A stretch of 64,000 bases of DNA from Nocardioides immobilis (GCF_003515065.1 NZ_QXGH01000011.1:124001-188000); one strand, 5' to 3'; counted from the first letter of the stretch, positions 8,493-17,671 are shown. A program made the numbers and translations. The notes: generated from the sequence alone by a model not told the origin.

Positions 8493-9116
8493 TCAGGACT
8501 TCTTGGCCGGAGCCTTCTTCGCGGGCGCCTTCTTCGCAGGTGCCTTCTTGGCCGGAGCCTTCTTGGCAGGTGCCTTCTTCGCGGGCGCCTTCTTCGCCGG
8601 AGCCTTCTTGGCAGGTGCCTTCTTCGCCGGAGCCTTCTTCGCCGGTGCCGACTTTGCGGGCGCCTTCTTGGCCGGAGCCTTCTTCGCCGGAGCGGCCTTC
8701 TTGGCAGCGGCCTTTGCCGGGGCGGTCGCCTTCTTGGCGGCGGCCTTCGCCGGAGCAGTGGCCTTCTTGGCCGCTGCCTTTGCGGGTGCCGCAGCCTTCT
8801 TGGCCGGAGCGGTTGCCTTCTTCAGTGCCGGAAGCTTCTTGGCACCGGAGACGACGTTCTTGAGATCGGCGCCGGCGCTGAACTTCGGCACCGCCTTCTT
8901 CTTGGTCTTGACTCGGGCGCCGGTCTGCGGGTTGCGGACCCAGCGCGCATTGCGCACTGCCTTCTCGAACGAACCGAAGCCGGTGATGGCGACCTTCTCA
9001 CCCTTGGCGACCTGGCGGGTGATGGTGTCGAGCACGGAGTCGAGCGCGTGGGCAGCAGCCTTGCGGTTCCCGTCGTAGCGCTCGGCGAGCGCATCGATGA
9101 ACTGAGACTTGTTCAC
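8493..9116 (-). CDS. hup: HU-family DNA-binding protein with Lys/Ala/Pro tail
   Basis: A canonical HU domain of about 95 residues (NKSQFIDAL start, GFGSFEKAVRNARWVRNPQTG near residues 46-66) is followed by about 110 residues made almost only of Lys, Ala and Pro in KKAPA and AAKKATAPAK repeats. This matches the actinobacterial HupB/HupS architecture, in which the HU body bends DNA and the histone-like tail compacts it. The GTG at 9116 is chosen because GGAAGGAC stands five bases upstream and the family start is MNKSQ; an ATG at 9143 lacks this support. A strong promoter lies upstream. The tail is coded by imperfect tandem repeats at 8497-8830, a likely spot for length changes. Confidence 0.95.
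   Translation of the reverse strand: MNKSQFIDALAERYDGNRKAAAHALDSVLDTITRQVAKGEKVAITGFGSFEKAVRNARWVRNPQTGARVKTKKKAVPKFSAGADLKNVVSGAKKLPALKKATAPAKKAAAPAKAAAKKATAPAKAAAKKATAPAKAAAKKAAPAKKAPAKKAPAKSAPAKKAPAKKAPAKKAPAKKAPAKKAPAKKAPAKKAPAKKAPAKKAPAKKS
8497..8830 (-). repeat. tandem repeats coding the HU tail
   Basis: Imperfect 15-base units coding Lys-Lys-Ala-Pro-Ala, and longer units coding Ala-Ala-Ala-Lys-Lys-Ala-Thr-Ala-Pro-Ala-Lys, follow each other in frame. They are part of the HU gene rather than a separate element. Slippage here would change tail length in multiples of five residues without breaking the frame. Confidence 0.85.
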
Positions 9117-9199
9117 TACTTGTCCTTCCGCCTGGACCGGCATGATCGCCGCCCCTTGGCCGTCGAGTACCGAGCGTGCGCCCGGATTCCTTCTCCGGC

Positions 9200-9228
9200 A
9201 CGCTAGGCATTCGTGGCCGACGTCACAA
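9200..9228 (-). promoter_or_regulatory. candidate sigma-A promoter of the HU gene
   Basis: Read on the minus strand, TTGTGA (9223-9228) and TAGCGT (9200-9205) are separated by exactly 17 bases. This is a good match to the housekeeping actinobacterial promoter and is placed about 85 bases before the HU start. The rest of 9117-9325 holds no gene. Confidence 0.6.
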
Positions 9229-9325
9229 TCACCACGCGCGGAATGCCGCGGGTTTTTTCTTCGATATGTGCCGAATTGGCCGTTTTGACGCCACTTTCGT
9301 CACATCAGCACGTTTCGCGGCCCTG

Positions 9326-11302
9326 CTAGTCGTCGGCGCCGGGCCACAGCTCGTCGACGGCATATCGCTCGCCGATCGAGAAGTCGTACTGCACCAGACG
9401 CATGTCGCCGAGCAATTGCGCCGACCTCGGATCCAGCGAATCCTCGGGGGTTTCAGCACCGTCGCTGGTGATGATGCGGCCCTGCTGCAGGGCACTCACG
9501 CGGCCGTGCAGGCGATCGAGCAGTGCGAAGTACGGCGGCACCGGGGCGTCGGCGACGCGGTAGACGAGCGGAAGGAAGAACGCCGGGCTGGTCAGCGGCA
9601 TCGGCTGGTGCGCGTTGCCCTCGCTGCTCCACACGAAGAACGGCGTCTGGTAGAGCCCCAGCCCGTCGGTGTTGGCGTTCTTCACCTCGGAGTCGTAGAT
9701 GCCCGGCAGGTGGTCACCGAAGAACAGCACGATCGACTTCTCGTCGCTGGCCTCGAGGTCGGCGAGGAACTCGGTGAGGGCGGCGTCGCTGTGCTCGAGA
9801 CCCCGTGCGTACTGGCCGATCCGGTCCGCCTGGTCGCCGCCGATGCCACTCACCTCGAGGGGGTCCTCGTAGTTGCCGTCGACCGGGATGTGGTTCTGCA
9901 TCGTGACGAGGTTGATCATCAGCGGATCGTCGTTCTCGTCGATCTGGTGCAGGACCTCGTCGAACGCAGCGTGGTCGTCGATGTAGGGGTTCCTGTCGAT
10001 CTTCTCGGTCGACTGCATCGACGTGTCGTGGATGAACTCCTCGAAGCCGAAGGTCTCGTAGACCTGCTCGCGCTTGTAGAGGCCCACCATGTACGGGTGG
10101 ATCGCGATCGCCTTGTGGCCCTGTGACTTGAACCAGCCGACGGCCGACGGGTACTTCGCGTGGTCGGAGACGAGCATCTGGTACGGCGAGACCATCTGGG
10201 GCCGGAACAACGCGATCGACTCACCGGTCAGCGTCTCGAACTCCATGTTGGCCGTGCCGCCGCCGAACAGCTGCGCGAGCATGGTGCCGGACGTCGTCTC
10301 CCGCATCACTGCGCGGGTCTGCGGGATCGGGTCGCGCTCGAGGTCGAACCCGTCGAGCTGCGTGGGGTCGGTGAACGACTCGCTCAGGACGAGCACCACG
10401 TTGACGTCGTCGAGGCTCCCGGTGCGGGTGCGGTTGATGCGCTCCGCGGTCTGCGTGTAGCGATCGGCGAGCTGCTCCATGGCGGCCTCGTCGTAGTCGC
10501 CGGGCTTCGCCATCGCCGAGATCGGCATGTTGTAGAGGAAGCCGCCACCGAAGCCGTTGCTGCGGTAGTTGGTCTTCTGGTTCCAGTAGCGCCAGTGCTC
10601 GCCCCGGATCTCGTAGGCCTTGCGCCACACGTTGCCCGGCTCGTTGAACTTGGTCGTCTGGAAGAGCAGCGTGGCGCTCACCAGGAGTACGCCGACGCGG
10701 AGCAGGCCCAGCCGCACGGCCTGCTGCCGGGGCAGCCGGCGCAGTGACGGCCGTGGGTAGCGGCGCCCGAGCAGGCGACCCACGAGGACGCAGCCCGCGA
10801 TGAGGATGCCGAGGCCGAGGACGAGCAGCACCGCCTTGGACGGCGAGACGAACGCGCTGAGGAAGCCCGGCTCCGTCAGGAAGTCGGTGTCACTGGGATA
10901 GATCGGCTCCTCACGGAGGTCGATCTTGATCCGGTTGGCCGCCGCCACCGGGATCACGACCGCGGCGAGCAGCCCGGTCGACCACCACAGCCGGCCGATC
11001 ACGGACCACAGGAAGACCAGGATGATCCAGACCAGCACGACGTCGACGTAGAACCCCACGTAGTTGACGAACTGGTCCTGGATGAAGAGCGGGTCGCCCA
11101 TCCACAGCGTCGACACCTCGAGGACGAGGGTCAGGACGATCGCCACCAGGAACGAGGCCAGGATTCCGCGCCGGAGGACGACACCGAGCCTGTGCGGTGC
11201 CTTGCCGGCGGCCTCCTCGGGCAGGTCGTCGTCGACGACCTGCAGCTCCTCGCCCTCGTCGTCGGCCGGCACAGGCGGGTCGGCGACGGAGGAGGTGGAC
11301 AC
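9326..11302 (-). CDS. LTA synthase-like membrane phosphoglycerol transferase/sulfatase family protein
   Basis: This is a 658-residue membrane enzyme. A short cytoplasmic N-terminus rich in Asp/Glu is followed by about five transmembrane segments (roughly residues 47-69, 80-102, 105-125, 158-182, 205-222) and a large extracytoplasmic sulfatase-fold domain. Landmarks are VNVVLVLSESFTDP (metal site), the GGGTANMEFETLTG segment with the expected catalytic threonine, and FFGDHLPG. LTA synthases move glycerol phosphate from phosphatidylglycerol onto a growing polymer. In a Nocardioides-like host the product could be a teichoic-acid-like polymer or a modified glycolipid; this is inference. The GTG at 11302 starts a VSTSSVADPP N-terminus. 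Synteny gives no further clue. Confidence 0.85.
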   Translation of the reverse strand: MSTSSVADPPVPADDEGEELQVVDDDLPEEAAGKAPHRLGVVLRRGILASFLVAIVLTLVLEVSTLWMGDPLFIQDQFVNYVGFYVDVVLVWIILVFLWSVIGRLWWSTGLLAAVVIPVAAANRIKIDLREEPIYPSDTDFLTEPGFLSAFVSPSKAVLLVLGLGILIAGCVLVGRLLGRRYPRPSLRRLPRQQAVRLGLLRVGVLLVSATLLFQTTKFNEPGNVWRKAYEIRGEHWRYWNQKTNYRSNGFGGGFLYNMPISAMAKPGDYDEAAMEQLADRYTQTAERINRTRTGSLDDVNVVLVLSESFTDPTQLDGFDLERDPIPQTRAVMRETTSGTMLAQLFGGGTANMEFETLTGESIALFRPQMVSPYQMLVSDHAKYPSAVGWFKSQGHKAIAIHPYMVGLYKREQVYETFGFEEFIHDTSMQSTEKIDRNPYIDDHAAFDEVLHQIDENDDPLMINLVTMQNHIPVDGNYEDPLEVSGIGGDQADRIGQYARGLEHSDAALTEFLADLEASDEKSIVLFFGDHLPGIYDSEVKNANTDGLGLYQTPFFVWSSEGNAHQPMPLTSPAFFLPLVYRVADAPVPPYFALLDRLHGRVSALQQGRIITSDGAETPEDSLDPRSAQLLGDMRLVQYDFSIGERYAVDELWPGADD

Positions 11303-11383
11303 GCGGTTAATCGTAAGTTGCCGATGGGCGTCTCGCCGATCTCGCGACGACCGGCGCGGCGGTCCGGCGTACGACCTCAGGCG

Positions 11384-12298
11384 TCAGGATGCCTGCGCCG
11401 CGCGGTACTCCCCCGCCCTCGCCAGCAGTGCGGCGTGCAGCTCACGCACCTGCAGCAACACCGGCAGGTTGGTGCGCTGGCGTACGACGAGCGTGACCAG
11501 CGTGGGATCACCGGCGATCGGCCGGGTGACGATCAGTCCCGCGCGGTGCAGCGGGTCTCCGACGACGCTGTAGTCCGGCAGCACGGTCACGCCGAGGCCC
11601 TCGGCGACCAGCGCCTTGCCCATCTCGGCGCCGTCGGTGCTGTGGCAGGTGCGGGGCAGCTCGGTGCCGAAGATCCGGTGGACGTAGCGGTGCATGAGGT
11701 AGCCGGCCCGCATCATCACGAACCGCTGGCGGCGCAGGTCGTCGATCGAGACCTGGGCCTGCGCGGCCAGCGGGTGGTCGGACGGGAGCACGGCGACCGG
11801 CCGTCCGTGCAGCAGGTCCGTCCCGACCAGGCCGGCCGGGGCGTCGTCGCCCTCGAGCACGTTGACCAGGCCGAGGTCGAGGGTGCCCTCGGCGAGACCC
11901 TCGTCGATCTGGGCCTGCTGCAGGGTGAGCACCTCGACCGTCGCGGCCGGCCGGCCGGCCTGGAACGCCCGCACCGCCGGGACGAGCAGCGTCGCCGTCG
12001 CGGCGTGCACAGTGCCGAGACGGATCAGCCTCCCATCGACCCGCTGGTCGCCGGCGGCGGCCCGGAGCCGGCTGACCGCTGCCAGCACCTCCTCCATGTA
12101 GGGCAGCAGCTCACGACCCTCCCTGCTGATCCGGGCCCCCGACCGTCGCCGGTCGAGGAGGGTGACCTTGAGCTCGCGCTCGAGCTTGGTCACCGACTCG
12201 CTCAGCGCCGGCTGGGAGAGATGGAGTCTCTCGCTGGCGCGGCGCAAGGACCCGTGCTGGGTCACCGCCGCGAGGTACTCGAGCTGTTCGATCCGCAT
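11384..12298 (-). CDS. LysR-family transcriptional regulator of the sulfur island
   Basis: This 304-residue regulator has a canonical N-terminal winged helix (MRIEQLEYLAAVTQHGSLRRAS, then LHLSQPALSESVTKLE) and a C-terminal LysR substrate-binding fold. The ATG at 12298 is the family start; the open frame upstream has no homology. It diverges from sfnG across 154 bases, the classical arrangement for a LysR protein that controls its neighbour and itself. The likely effector is a sulfur metabolite, by analogy with CysB and Cbl, but that is inference from context. Confidence 0.9.
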   Translation of the reverse strand: MRIEQLEYLAAVTQHGSLRRASERLHLSQPALSESVTKLERELKVTLLDRRRSGARISREGRELLPYMEEVLAAVSRLRAAAGDQRVDGRLIRLGTVHAATATLLVPAVRAFQAGRPAATVEVLTLQQAQIDEGLAEGTLDLGLVNVLEGDDAPAGLVGTDLLHGRPVAVLPSDHPLAAQAQVSIDDLRRQRFVMMRAGYLMHRYVHRIFGTELPRTCHSTDGAEMGKALVAEGLGVTVLPDYSVVGDPLHRAGLIVTRPIAGDPTLVTLVVRQRTNLPVLLQVRELHAALLARAGEYRAAQAS

Positions 12299-12452
12299 GC
12301 CGTCCGCCTCTGTCTCGTGCTGCGCGCCGTGGGTGACAGGCCCACCCGATCGTTCGATCCGGGACACCTGCCAGTCGCTGCTTGTGTGGACCTCAAACTC
12401 TAGTAACTTGATATACAAAGAACAAACAACGCGCCGAGCCGAGGAGCAGACG
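12299..12452. promoter_or_regulatory. divergent control region, LysR gene / sfnG
   Basis: A 154-base gap between divergent genes contains a conspicuous AT-rich stretch at about 12390-12425 in an otherwise GC-rich region. It includes CTTGATATACAAAG (about 12408-12421), an imperfect palindrome with the T-N11-A shape that LysR proteins prefer. TTGTGT followed after 16 bases by TAACTT gives a possible sfnG promoter. GAGGAG just before the ATG is the ribosome binding site of sfnG. Confidence 0.5.
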
Positions 12453-13577
12453 ATGAGTCACCATCCCCCTGTGGACCCCGAGTCCTTCGCCACCCCGCTG
12501 CAGTTCGCCTACTGGGTCCCCAACGTCAGCGGCGGACTCGTGGTGAGCAAGATCGAGCAGCGCACCGACTGGGGCTACGACTACAACAAGCAGCTCGCCC
12601 AGCTCGCGGAGAACAACGGGTTCGACTACGCGCTGTCACAGGTGCGCTACATCGCGTCGTACGGCGCCGCCTACCAGCACGAGTCCACGAGCTTCAGCCT
12701 CGCGCTGCTGCTCGCCACCGAGCGGCTCAAGGTGATTGCCGCCATCCACCCGGGCCTCTGGCACCCCGGCGTGCTCGCCAAGTGGATCGCCACCGCCGAC
12801 CAGATCTCGGGCGGCCGGGCCGCCATCAACGTCGTGAGCGGGTGGTTCAAGGACGAGTTCACCAAGCTCGGCGAGCCGTGGCTCGAGCACGGTGAGCGCT
12901 ACCGGCGGTCGGAGGAGTTCATCCGCTACGTGCGCGAGATCTGGACCTCCGAGCATGCCGAGCTCAACGGGGACTTCTACCGGCTGCACGACTTCGACCT
13001 GAAGCCGAAGCCGGTCGTCGGGCCGGACCGGCCGCACCCCGAGATCTTCCAGGGCGGCAACTCGACCGACGCGCGCGGGATGGCCGGCCGGGTGTCGGAC
13101 TGGTACTTCGCCAACGGCAACACCCCGGAGGGCATCTCCGAGCAGATCCGCGACGTGTCCGACGTCGCCACCGTGCACGGCCGGTCCGTGAGGTTCGGCG
13201 TCAATGGCTTCTTCATCGGCCGCGACACCGAGCGGGAGGCGCGCGACGTACTGCGGGAGATCGTCGACAAGGCCGACCGGGAGGCCGTCGAAGGCTTCGG
13301 GTCGGCGGTCAAGCAGGCCGGCCAGAGCACGGGAGACCAGAAGGGCATGTGGCAGGACTCCGAGTTCGCCGACCTGGTGCAGTACAACGACGGCTTCCGG
13401 ACCGGGCTGATCGGCTCGCCGGAGCAGATCGCGACCCGGATGCTGGAGTACAAGCGACGCGGGGTGAACCTCTTCCTGCTCGGCTTCCTGCACTACCTCG
13501 AGGACGTCGAGTACTTCGGCCGCGAGGTGCTCCCGATCGTCCGGGAGCTCGAGACCGCCGAGCTGGAGCGCGTCTGA
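12453..13577 (+). CDS. sfnG: dimethylsulfone monooxygenase SfnG (FMNH2-dependent)
   Basis: This is a 374-residue luciferase-like flavin monooxygenase. The N-terminal segment FAYWVPNVSGGLVVSKIEQ is characteristic of SfnG, which uses FMNH2 and oxygen to split dimethylsulfone into methanesulfinate and formaldehyde. Other LLM-fold segments include ISGGRAAINVVSGWFKDEF and FQGGNSTDARGMAGRVSDWY. The ATG at 12453 is preceded by GAGGAG. Its stop overlaps the next start as TGATG, and the next four genes follow with overlaps or almost no gap, so this is the first gene of a five-gene operon. Confidence 0.92.
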   Translation: MSHHPPVDPESFATPLQFAYWVPNVSGGLVVSKIEQRTDWGYDYNKQLAQLAENNGFDYALSQVRYIASYGAAYQHESTSFSLALLLATERLKVIAAIHPGLWHPGVLAKWIATADQISGGRAAINVVSGWFKDEFTKLGEPWLEHGERYRRSEEFIRYVREIWTSEHAELNGDFYRLHDFDLKPKPVVGPDRPHPEIFQGGNSTDARGMAGRVSDWYFANGNTPEGISEQIRDVSDVATVHGRSVRFGVNGFFIGRDTEREARDVLREIVDKADREAVEGFGSAVKQAGQSTGDQKGMWQDSEFADLVQYNDGFRTGLIGSPEQIATRMLEYKRRGVNLFLLGFLHYLEDVEYFGREVLPIVRELETAELERV

Positions 13578-14842
13578 TGACCGCCCTGCACGAAGTCCAC
13601 GAGCTCGCCGAGCCGCTCGCACTCGACCGTCCCGAGGTTCCGGTGCTGGGTCCCAAGAAGGCGGTCGAGGTCGCACGCGACCTCGCAGCCCGGTTCGCTG
13701 CCGGAGCCGCGGAACGCGATCGGCGCCGGGTCCTGCCGACCGAGCAGATCGAGGAGCTCTCGGCGTCCGGCCTGTTGGCCGTCACCGTGCCGCGGGAGTA
13801 CGGCGGAGCCGACCTCTCCGCCGAGACGCTCACCGAGGTGGTGCGGCTCATCGCCACCGGCGACCCCAACGTCGCCCAGATCCCGCACAGCCACTTCGTC
13901 TACGTCAACGTGCTCCGGGAGCAAGGGACCGCGGCCCAGAAGGAGCTGCTGTTCGGTGAGGTGCGGCAGGGGGCGCGGTTCGGCAACGCCCAGTCCGAGA
14001 TCCGCAGCAAGCACGCCCGTGACCACGCGACGACGCTGCGCCCGATCGGCCCACGGCTCGGCGCCGGCCCGGCGCGTGCCGCGGAGTGGATCCTCGACGG
14101 CACCAAGGGCTACTGCACGGGCGCGCTCTTCGCGCACTGGATCCCGGTGCTCGCCCACCTCGACGACGACGGCCCGCTCTACGTCGCCTGGGTCGAGCGC
14201 GATGCGCCCGGCGTGACCGTGATCGACGACTGGGACGGGATCGGTCAGCGGACGACCGCGAGCGGGACCGTGGGACTCGAGCAGGTCCGGGTGCCGTTCG
14301 ACCGGATCACGCCGTACCACCTCACCTTCGAGCGCCCGCAGACGTTCGGGGCGTTCGCGCAGCTGCTGCACGCCGCGATCGACGCCGGCATCGCCCGCGC
14401 CGCGCTGGCGGACGCGGCCGAGTTCGTCACCACCCGGAGCCGGCCCTATCCCGACGCCGGCGTCGACCGGGCGGCCGACGACCCGCTGGTGGTGCACGCG
14501 TTCGGCGAGCTCGAGGTCCAGGTCCGCGCCGCCGAGGCACTGCTCGCCGAGGCCGGCCGTGCTGTCGACCGCGCGGACGAGGACCTGAACGAGTCGACGG
14601 CCGCGCGAGCCAGTCTCGCGGTCGCTGCCGCCCGGGCCGCGACGACGGCGGCGTCGGTGGATGCCGGCAGCCGGCTGTTCGAGGTGTGTGGCACCCGGTC
14701 GGCGCTCGCCTCCCTGGTCCTCGACCGCCACTGGCGCAACGCCCGCACGCACACCCTCCACGACCCGGCCGCCTGGAAGGTCCAGCACCTCGGTCGCTAC
14801 GCGATCGACGGCACCCTCCCGCCCCGGCACGGCCAGCTGTAA
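13577..14842 (+). CDS. sfnB: SfnB-family acyl-CoA-dehydrogenase-like flavin monooxygenase
   Basis: This 421-residue protein has the acyl-CoA dehydrogenase fold: an N-terminal helical part ending PREYGGADLS, a middle beta part (WILDGTKGYCTGALFAHW), and a C-terminal helical bundle ending in HWRNARTHTLHDPAAWK. The pattern is that of SfnB and DszC, which are flavin-dependent monooxygenases acting in sulfur acquisition rather than true dehydrogenases. It starts at the ATG at 13577, which overlaps the sfnG stop by one base. Its substrate is not known; the SfnB name follows context and similarity. Confidence 0.85.
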   Translation: MTALHEVHELAEPLALDRPEVPVLGPKKAVEVARDLAARFAAGAAERDRRRVLPTEQIEELSASGLLAVTVPREYGGADLSAETLTEVVRLIATGDPNVAQIPHSHFVYVNVLREQGTAAQKELLFGEVRQGARFGNAQSEIRSKHARDHATTLRPIGPRLGAGPARAAEWILDGTKGYCTGALFAHWIPVLAHLDDDGPLYVAWVERDAPGVTVIDDWDGIGQRTTASGTVGLEQVRVPFDRITPYHLTFERPQTFGAFAQLLHAAIDAGIARAALADAAEFVTTRSRPYPDAGVDRAADDPLVVHAFGELEVQVRAAEALLAEAGRAVDRADEDLNESTAARASLAVAAARAATTAASVDAGSRLFEVCGTRSALASLVLDRHWRNARTHTLHDPAAWKVQHLGRYAIDGTLPPRHGQL

Positions 14843-14850
14843 GGACCGCA

Positions 14851-16017
14851 ATGACTCTCAACTTCCACTGGTTCCTCCCGACCAACGGCGGGGACGGCCG
14901 GCACGTGGTCGGCGGTGGCCACGGGATCTCACCCGGCCGCTCCGGTCGCCCCGGCGACGTCGCCTACCTGACCCAGGTCGCCCGTGCCGCCGAGGACAAC
15001 GGCTTCGACGCGGCGCTGACCCCGACCGGGGCCTGGTGCGAGGACGCCTGGCTGTCGACGGCGATGCTGAGCCAGACCTCGGAACGGCTCAAGTTCCTCG
15101 TCGCCTTCCGGCCCGGTCTGGTCGCGCCGTTCCTGGCCGCTCAGATGGCGGGGACGTTCCAGAACCTCAGTGGTGGACGCCTGCTGCTCAACGTCGTCAC
15201 CGGCGGCGAGCCCCACGAGCAGCGCATGTACGGCGACTTCTTGGACAAGGACGGCCGTTACGCACGGTGCGACGAGTTCCTGGAAGTCGTACGCCGGCTC
15301 TGGGCCGGGGAGACGGTCGACTTCGACGGCGAGCACCTCGCCGTCACCGGCGCCTCGCTCGACCAGATCCCCGACCCGGTGCCGGCGATCTACTTCGGCG
15401 GCTCGTCACCCGCCGCCGGCCGGGTGGCGGCGCGACATGCCGACGTCTACCTGACGTGGGGCGAGCCGCCGGACGCGGTGGCGGAGAAGATCGCGTGGAT
15501 CCGGAAGCTGGCCGTGGAGGAGGGCCGGGGCGACGAACGGCCGATCCGGTTCGGCATCCGGATGCACACGATCACCCGCGACACGACGACCGCGGCCTGG
15601 ACCGAGGCCGACCGCCTGCTCGCCCAGATCCCCGACGACGCGATCCGGCGCGTGCAGGAGGGCCTGCGCCGCAGCGAGTCGGAGGGACAGCGGCGGATGC
15701 TCGCCCTCCATGGCGGGAGCGCCGACAACCTGGAGGTCTACCCGAACGTGTGGGCCGGCATGGGCCTGGTGCGCGGCGGGGCCGGGACCGCACTCGTCGG
15801 CAGCCACGAGGAGGTCGCCGACCGGATCGAGGAGTACGCCGCGCTCGGGATCGACGAGTTCGTCCTGTCGGCCTATCCCCATCTCGAGGGGGCTTACTGG
15901 TTCGGCGAGGGGGTGCTGCCGATCCTGGCGGAGCGCGGCCTCTGGAAGGATCCGCGACCCCAGCGGCACCACAACGCCGCGGTCCCCTTCGCCACCGCCG
16001 GACGGGCTGCCTCGTGA
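14851..16017 (+). CDS. ssuD: FMNH2-dependent alkanesulfonate monooxygenase
   Basis: This is a 388-residue LLM-class monooxygenase close to SsuD and MsuD. Motifs include the MTLNFHWFLPTNGGDGRH start, LVAFRPGLVAPFLAAQMA, and the LSGGRLLLNVVTGGEP segment typical of sulfonate monooxygenases. It releases sulfite from alkanesulfonates or methanesulfonate using FMNH2 and oxygen. The ATG at 14851 lies eight bases after the sfnB stop, with AAGGA upstream. It overlaps the following reductase gene by GTGA. Whether methanesulfonate or longer sulfonates are preferred cannot be read from the sequence. Confidence 0.9.
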   Translation: MTLNFHWFLPTNGGDGRHVVGGGHGISPGRSGRPGDVAYLTQVARAAEDNGFDAALTPTGAWCEDAWLSTAMLSQTSERLKFLVAFRPGLVAPFLAAQMAGTFQNLSGGRLLLNVVTGGEPHEQRMYGDFLDKDGRYARCDEFLEVVRRLWAGETVDFDGEHLAVTGASLDQIPDPVPAIYFGGSSPAAGRVAARHADVYLTWGEPPDAVAEKIAWIRKLAVEEGRGDERPIRFGIRMHTITRDTTTAAWTEADRLLAQIPDDAIRRVQEGLRRSESEGQRRMLALHGGSADNLEVYPNVWAGMGLVRGGAGTALVGSHEEVADRIEEYAALGIDEFVLSAYPHLEGAYWFGEGVLPILAERGLWKDPRPQRHHNAAVPFATAGRAAS

Positions 16018-16529
16018 CCGGGCCGACCACGGCTGTGGTCGTCGGGAACCCGAAGGCCGGGAGCCGCACACTGACCGCGGCGTCGTACCTCGCGCGCGAG
16101 CTCACCGGCGCCGAGCCGGACCTCGTCGTCGACCTCGCGACGATCGGCGCCGAGCTCGTGAGCTGGCGCGCCGCCTCGGTCAACGACCTCGTCGCCGACG
16201 TCGGCCGGGCGGACCTGGTGGTCGTGGCGTGCCCGACCTACAAGGCCACCTACACCGGCCTGCTCAAGCTGTTCCTCGACCGGTTCTCGGTCGGGCAGCT
16301 CGCCGGGGTCGCCGTACCCCTGATGCTCGGGGCCGGGCCGGCCCACGCGCTGGCTCCGGACATCGGGCTCCGGCCGCTGCTGACCCACCTCGGCGCGCTG
16401 GTGCCGACGCCCGGCCTGTACGTGCTCGAGAACGAGTACGACGACCCGGCCGCCTATGCCGAGTGGCTCGCCAGCGCCCGCCCCGCGATCTCCGCCCTGC
16501 TCACCCTGCCCCGAGGAGCAACCGCATGA
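16014..16529 (+). CDS. NADPH-dependent FMN reductase (SsuE/MsuE type)
   Basis: This is a 171-residue flavodoxin-fold reductase. The N-terminus AVVVGNPKAGSRTL is the FMN phosphate loop, and the segment VVACPTYKATYTGLLKLFLD is the typical SsuE region. It would supply reduced FMN to SfnG, SfnB and SsuD. The GTG at 16014 overlaps the ssuD stop as GTGA, and its own stop overlaps the next ATG as ATGA, so it is strongly coupled to both neighbours. Confidence 0.9.
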   Translation: MTGPTTAVVVGNPKAGSRTLTAASYLARELTGAEPDLVVDLATIGAELVSWRAASVNDLVADVGRADLVVVACPTYKATYTGLLKLFLDRFSVGQLAGVAVPLMLGAGPAHALAPDIGLRPLLTHLGALVPTPGLYVLENEYDDPAAYAEWLASARPAISALLTLPRGATA

Positions 16530-17059
16530 CCGTGACCGCGCCGATCACGCTCACCACCAACCAGGACCTCGACCAGGCGCGGCTGCGCGCGGCGTTCGGC
16601 AGCTTCCCGAGCGGCGTGGTCGCCGTCGCGGCCGAGGTCGACGGGGCGCTCGTCGGGCTCGCCGCGAGCTCGTTCACGTCGGTCAGCCTGGACCCGCCGC
16701 TGGTCTCCGTCTCCGTCGCCAACACCTCGAAGACCTGGCCCGACCTGCGCCGCGCCGCCCGGCTCGGCCTGACCGTGCTCGCCGAGCACCACGGCGACGT
16801 CTGCCGCCAGCTCGCCGGTCCCGTGGCCCAGCGGTTCGACCAGGTCCCGGTCACCGTGACCGACGCCGGCGCGGTCACCCTCGACGAGGGCCTGGCGCGG
16901 TTCGACTGCTCGATCTACCGCGAGGTCGAGGCGGGCGACCACACCATCGTGCTGCTCCTGCTGCACGCGGTCGCCCACGCCATCGACCAGGACGACGCCG
17001 GATCAGCCGGCGCCCCCCTGGTCTTCCACCGCAGCGCCTTCGCCCGGATGGCCGTGTGA
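16526..17059 (+). CDS. flavin reductase-domain protein (split-barrel, HpaC/DszD type)
   Basis: This 177-residue protein has the flavin reductase-like split barrel with FGSFPSGVVAVAAEVDG, AASSFTSVSLDPPLVSVSV and a late GDHTIVLLLLHAV segment. It reduces FMN with NAD(P)H as a free diffusible cofactor, so the operon has two structurally unrelated flavin suppliers. One may serve the LLM enzymes and the other the SfnB-like enzyme; that split is inference. The ATG at 16526 overlaps the previous stop as ATGA. It is tail to tail with leuD, nine bases away, and ends the operon. Confidence 0.9.
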   Translation: MTVTAPITLTTNQDLDQARLRAAFGSFPSGVVAVAAEVDGALVGLAASSFTSVSLDPPLVSVSVANTSKTWPDLRRAARLGLTVLAEHHGDVCRQLAGPVAQRFDQVPVTVTDAGAVTLDEGLARFDCSIYREVEAGDHTIVLLLLHAVAHAIDQDDAGSAGAPLVFHRSAFARMAV

Positions 17060-17068
17060 AGCCTGGGC

Positions 17069-17668
17069 TCAGGCGTGCTGGGTCTGGGGCTTCCAGCTCG
17101 GTCGGGTGCTCTCGTAGGCCGAGATGGTCTCGTCGTGGCCCAGGGTGATGCCGATGTCGTCGAGACCCTCGAGCAGGCGCCAGCGGGTGTAGTCGTCGAT
17201 GTCGAACGAGTCCTGCACCTCGCCGCCCGGCGTGCTGACCGTCTTCGCCTCGAGGTCGACGGTGATCTCGCCGCCCGGGTTGTCCTCGAGGTAGTCCCAG
17301 AGCGCCTGGATGACCTTCTCGTCGACCTGCGCCGCGACCAGCCCGGCCTTGCCGGAGTTGCCGCGGAAGATGTCAGCGAAGCGGGCCGAGAGAACGACCT
17401 TGAAACCGTAGTTCTGCAGCGCCCAGACGGCGTGCTCGCGGGACGAGCCGGTGCCGAAGTCGGGGCCGGCGACGAGCACCGAGCCGGCGGCGTACTCCGG
17501 CTTGTTCAGGACGAAGTCCGGGTCGTTGCGCCACGCGGCGAAGAGCCCGTCCTCGAACCCGGTGCGGGTCACCCGCTTGAGGTAGACGGCCGGGATGATC
17601 TGGTCGGTGTCGACGTTGCTGCGCTTGAGCGGTACGCCGACGCCCGTGTGGGTGGTGAACTTGTCCAT
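17069..17668 (-). CDS. leuD: 3-isopropylmalate dehydratase small subunit
   Basis: LeuD is the small swivelling subunit of isopropylmalate isomerase in leucine synthesis. The 199-residue protein has the start [24 protein letters not shown] and the [17 protein letters not shown] motif. It follows leuC on the same strand with three bases between them, so the two are one operon and one enzyme complex. Confidence 0.97.
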   Translation of the reverse strand: MDKFTTHTGVGVPLKRSNVDTDQIIPAVYLKRVTRTGFEDGLFAAWRNDPDFVLNKPEYAAGSVLVAGPDFGTGSSREHAVWALQNYGFKVVLSARFADIFRGNSGKAGLVAAQVDEKVIQALWDYLEDNPGGEITVDLEAKTVSTPGGEVQDSFDIDDYTRWRLLEGLDDIGITLGHDETISAYESTRPSWKPQTQHA

Positions 17669-17671
17669 GGC

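Noticed and set aside
9237..9258. Hairpin with a T6 run reading on the plus strand near the HU promoter
   Set aside because: The stem is only five base pairs and no plus-strand gene ends nearby, so there is nothing for it to terminate. An unseen small RNA cannot be excluded.
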